From Candidatus Moranbacteria bacterium CG_4_9_14_3_um_filter_42_9 (GTDB lineage Bacteria; Patescibacteriota; Minisyncoccia; Moranbacterales; UBA2206), in NCBI GenBank assembly GCA_002790635.1, contig PFVN01000062.1, positions 1 to 8,032 on the forward strand: a stretch of DNA of 8,032 bases, read 5' to 3'. The notes under the pieces are model-generated. The model was not told the DNA's origin and ran no database searches. It worked only from the letters and a program-made list of their open reading frames with translations. Both the position numbers and the translations under genes were made by a program. Below are positions 5,761 through 8,032 of the stretch, piece by piece (within the stretch, counting starts at the first letter, position 1; each line of letters begins with the position of its first letter).

Positions 5761-5800
5761 GAAATTTGATTTAAAACTTAAAATTAAAAATTTAAAATTT
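5761..5800. repeat. Right direct repeat of IVP cassette
   Basis: This 40-bp copy is identical to 5356-5395 except at one base, giving a repeat period of 405 bp that encloses the IVP gene. It fills the gap between the stop codon of the large surface protein (5800-5802) and the IVP start codon (5752). The composition is almost all A and T, so some similarity is expected by chance, but 39 of 40 identity in the same orientation is well beyond that. Confidence 0.9.
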
Positions 5801-8032
5801 TACTTTAATCGTACTCCTCCCGGCAGCCTGATCCCGCCTTTGAGCCGCGTTTCGCTATCCACCGACATTTCAATATAATCCGTGTCGGCCGAGCCGTTGG
5901 AATTTTCCGCGTGCATCTGATATTCCCCCACTACTTTTTTATCGAGGGCGGTCCTCGATATCAGATCATTCAGCAGGTCCTTGCCTTTCTCAAAAATATT
6001 TTTAACATCGGAATTGATTTTTTCCTGCCACGGTAGATAATCAGTGAATTTGTGATCCTGGTCAATGAGGCGCGTGTTGTAAGTCTGGAGATAATTTTGG
6101 TAATCCGCGTCATTATTATATGGATATTCTTCGGCCGGATAGGGAAAATTGCTCATCTGCGCAAAGGGCAAAGGATCTACTGCCATCGGCACATTACTTT
6201 TCCCTTCTGCTTTATAATAGCCCCAGGTGCTGGCTAAATAAGCTCTCTTCATTCCCGCTGAAACATCATCCGTTGGCACCTTAAATCTTGTGGTAATTTC
6301 ATCTCCCTTGGCCACAATGACAAACCTATCATCCTGTTCTTTGAGTAAAGGCGCAACTTCCCCGTATCTGGTATAGCTTCCGAAATATTCACTGTCTCTT
6401 TTTTGTGTAACGTAATAATCGGGAACTGTTTCCCCCCGTTTATACGGATGGTAGGAATTGTTGCCCTCCAGATCCGCCGATTCAAGCGGGAGTGATTGGA
6501 CCAAATTCAGCGGATAGTCTGGACTGACGTCCACAGCAATTTGGTCAATTCTGGTTTTATAAAGATACTTTATGCGGAGCTTGGTGTTCTCGGAAATAAA
6601 AATTTTGGAAATATCGAAAACCTGCCTTTTTTCAAAAGCCACCGGCTTGGCAAAATTGACCTTGCCGGCCGGCACTGCCTGCCAATTGCCTTGTTCGTCC
6701 TGCACCTCAAGAATTTCCACCGGACCGAACAATTTTTTCCGGTCAATACCTTTTTTCGTGTCAGGAAATGCCGACGAGCCGACCACGACCAATTTTTTCA
6801 GCTGATATGGCGAAAGATCGCCAAAATCAAATTCCATGGTTTTGTATGAATAGTTTTCCTTGTCCGGATTGAACAACAGGCGGTTGCCGTCCTGCTTGGA
6901 CACAGCATCCTTTATGTCTTCTCCGGTATCCAGAAGCGTGGCTGATTTAGGCAGAAACAAATTTCCCGGATCAATGGTATGGGTGATTGTTTTTGATCCG
7001 GCCGCCGCGCCGAAGCTCGGATTTTCCGTTCCCAATTCCAGATTGTCCGGAATCACATACGAAAGTAGCTCCATTTGGTCAAAATAATCCACTTCACTCA
7101 AGTCGGAAAATACACGAATCTCATAAGCGCCGTCTTTTTCTTCCAATTGGCTTTCCAGAGCATAAAGCTCGTGGGGTATGGGAACCACAAAACCGCTGAT
7201 GCCGCCTTTGACATAGGCCAGACCGCCTGAAGCAAAGGTATCGGTTTTGAATTGCCATTTTTTGCCATCCCAGAAATATAGATGTAAGCAGGTTCCGCCA
7301 CAATCCGTGGTGGTAGTGGTGTTTTCCGCGCTGACCGTACAGCTTCCCCACGAGTCGCAGGAGCGGACGCGATAATAATAAGTAGTCGCCGGAGAGCAAG
7401 TGGTGCTGATAGTCACAGAATGGGATGTTTTCCAGCCGGCGTCAGTTTCATAGGCGAAACTGGTATAAGCATCCCAGGAAGACTTGGAACTCGTGGCATA
7501 AGCCACCGCGCCGTCCGCGCCTTCCCCGGAAGTCCAGGTAGCGGTCGTAGTAGTGCCTCCGGAAGGAGCAGAAATGGCAGAAACGCTCGGCGGGGAAAAT
7601 TCGTTGGTCGCCTTGACCCAGAGCCAGGCGTAGCCGGACGAATCGCGGTAGTTTTGGATGCTCGTTGAAACTGTGCCAGAAAGAGTGGTGTCGGACGAAA
7701 CGGCGTATTTTCCGAATTTTCCGGATTCTCCGCCGAAGTATAAAACTTTATTGGTCGTATCAAAAGTGGAAGCTTCTATACTAACGTTCCCAAAAGTATC
7801 GTAGACCGTGTTGGTGAGACTTTGGCTTGACTGGGAAGATGGAAAATAGCGCGCTACTGATGTATATCCGCTAAAAGTTACGCCCCCAGTCAAATAAAGA
7901 ATCTCATTGGAAAGATCCGGGGATAAAGATTTTATACTGGAGCCTGAATTAAAACCACCCGGCAGATACGCTGACAGATTCTCCGCGCTGTCAAGGGCTG
8001 GAATATATTTTGCAAAACTTTTCGTCGCACCG
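5800..8032 (-). CDS. Large FN3-containing surface/secreted protein, N-terminus missing
   Basis: The frame stays open to the right edge, so this is the last 743 residues of a longer protein. The TTG near 7893 is an internal codon, not a credible start. Visible residues 1-145 contain two related beta-strand repeats, with NEILYLTGG and NKVLYFGG about 60 residues apart, suggesting a beta-propeller-like region. Residues about 146-243 form a fibronectin type III domain with the typical YYYRVRSCDSWG strand. Five cysteines (212, 225, 231, 244, 248) cluster at the FN3 end and just after it, suggesting disulfides and export. From 251 (LYFWDGKKWQF) to the end is a large beta-rich region with no recognised fold. 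The protein ends in a short repeat, RLKGGIRLPGGVRLK. No catalytic motif or C-terminal membrane anchor is seen. An exported adhesin-like or envelope protein is inferred. Confidence 0.8.
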   Translation of the reverse strand, partial: GATKSFAKYIPALDSAENLSAYLPGGFNSGSSIKSLSPDLSNEILYLTGGVTFSGYTSVARYFPSSQSSQSLTNTVYDTFGNVSIEASTFDTTNKVLYFGGESGKFGKYAVSSDTTLSGTVSTSIQNYRDSSGYAWLWVKATNEFSPPSVSAISAPSGGTTTTATWTSGEGADGAVAYATSSKSSWDAYTSFAYETDAGWKTSHSVTISTTCSPATTYYYRVRSCDSWGSCTVSAENTTTTTDCGGTCLHLYFWDGKKWQFKTDTFASGGLAYVKGGISGFVVPIPHELYALESQLEEKDGAYEIRVFSDLSEVDYFDQMELLSYVIPDNLELGTENPSFGAAAGSKTITHTIDPGNLFLPKSATLLDTGEDIKDAVSKQDGNRLLFNPDKENYSYKTMEFDFGDLSPYQLKKLVVVGSSAFPDTKKGIDRKKLFGPVEILEVQDEQGNWQAVPAGKVNFAKPVAFEKRQVFDISKIFISENTKLRIKYLYKTRIDQIAVDVSPDYPLNLVQSLPLESADLEGNNSYHPYKRGETVPDYYVTQKRDSEYFGSYTRYGEVAPLLKEQDDRFVIVAKGDEITTRFKVPTDDVSAGMKRAYLASTWGYYKAEGKSNVPMAVDPLPFAQMSNFPYPAEEYPYNNDADYQNYLQTYNTRLIDQDHKFTDYLPWQEKINSDVKNIFEKGKDLLNDLISRTALDKKVVGEYQMHAENSNGSADTDYIEMSVDSETRLKGGIRLPGGVRLK

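Noticed and set aside
5286..5800. CRISPR-like array from repeated AT-rich units.
   Set aside because: Only two copies of the 40-bp repeat exist and they enclose a gene. The other repeats are low-complexity with no regular spacers.
7891..7893. TTG as the start of the large surface protein.
   Set aside because: The frame continues upstream without a stop for 46 more codons to the window edge and encodes a repeat matching the downstream one, so the gene is truncated by the window.

Overview
The window looks like part of a Candidate Phyla Radiation (Patescibacteria, probably Parcubacteria-like) genome. This is an inference from four things: a 23S rRNA gene with several large domain I insertions, a 23S gene not linked to 16S, a four-helix-bundle 23S intervening-sequence protein (IVP) gene, and an O-antigen ligase/TPR fusion beside a large FN3-type surface protein, all separated by very AT-rich simple-sequence repeats. 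Every gene recognised here lies on the minus strand, so the layout reads from right to left.

Right to left: 8032-5800 is the 3' part of a large, probably exported beta-rich protein with an FN3 domain, running off the right edge. 5752-5387 is a small IVP gene sitting between two near-identical 40-bp direct repeats. 5264-5236 is a good sigma70-type promoter for the 810-residue membrane O-antigen ligase-like protein with C-terminal TPRs (5194-2762). A 41-bp double inverted repeat (2755-2715) then precedes a small five-helix membrane protein of the MscS-associated conserved-TM-helix type (2686-1997), which ends in a strong bidirectional terminator (1976-1939). A new promoter (1902-1874) drives a leader of about 580 nt full of stem-loops, followed by the 5' part of 23S rRNA (about 1285 to 1, continuing off the left edge). 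There is no 16S, tRNA or 5S gene in the window.

The most interesting signal is a link between the 23S gene and the IVP gene. The 23S fragment covers roughly the first 800 E. coli positions but takes about 1285 nt to do so. The surplus is three insertions, at helix 9, near helix 16 and at helix 25. Each folds as one long imperfect hairpin, each has related end sequences built on a CTCACTR core, and each is filled with AT-rich simple repeat. None encodes a protein. The IVP gene about 4 kb away is flanked by AT-rich repeats that resemble the filling of the helix-16 insertion. This suggests one family of repeat elements occupying both rRNA helices and an intergenic site, with the protein carried only by the intergenic copy.

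The protein genes fit a cell-envelope theme (surface protein, glycan ligase or polymerase, membrane channel-like protein), but no pathway can be assembled from these genes alone.
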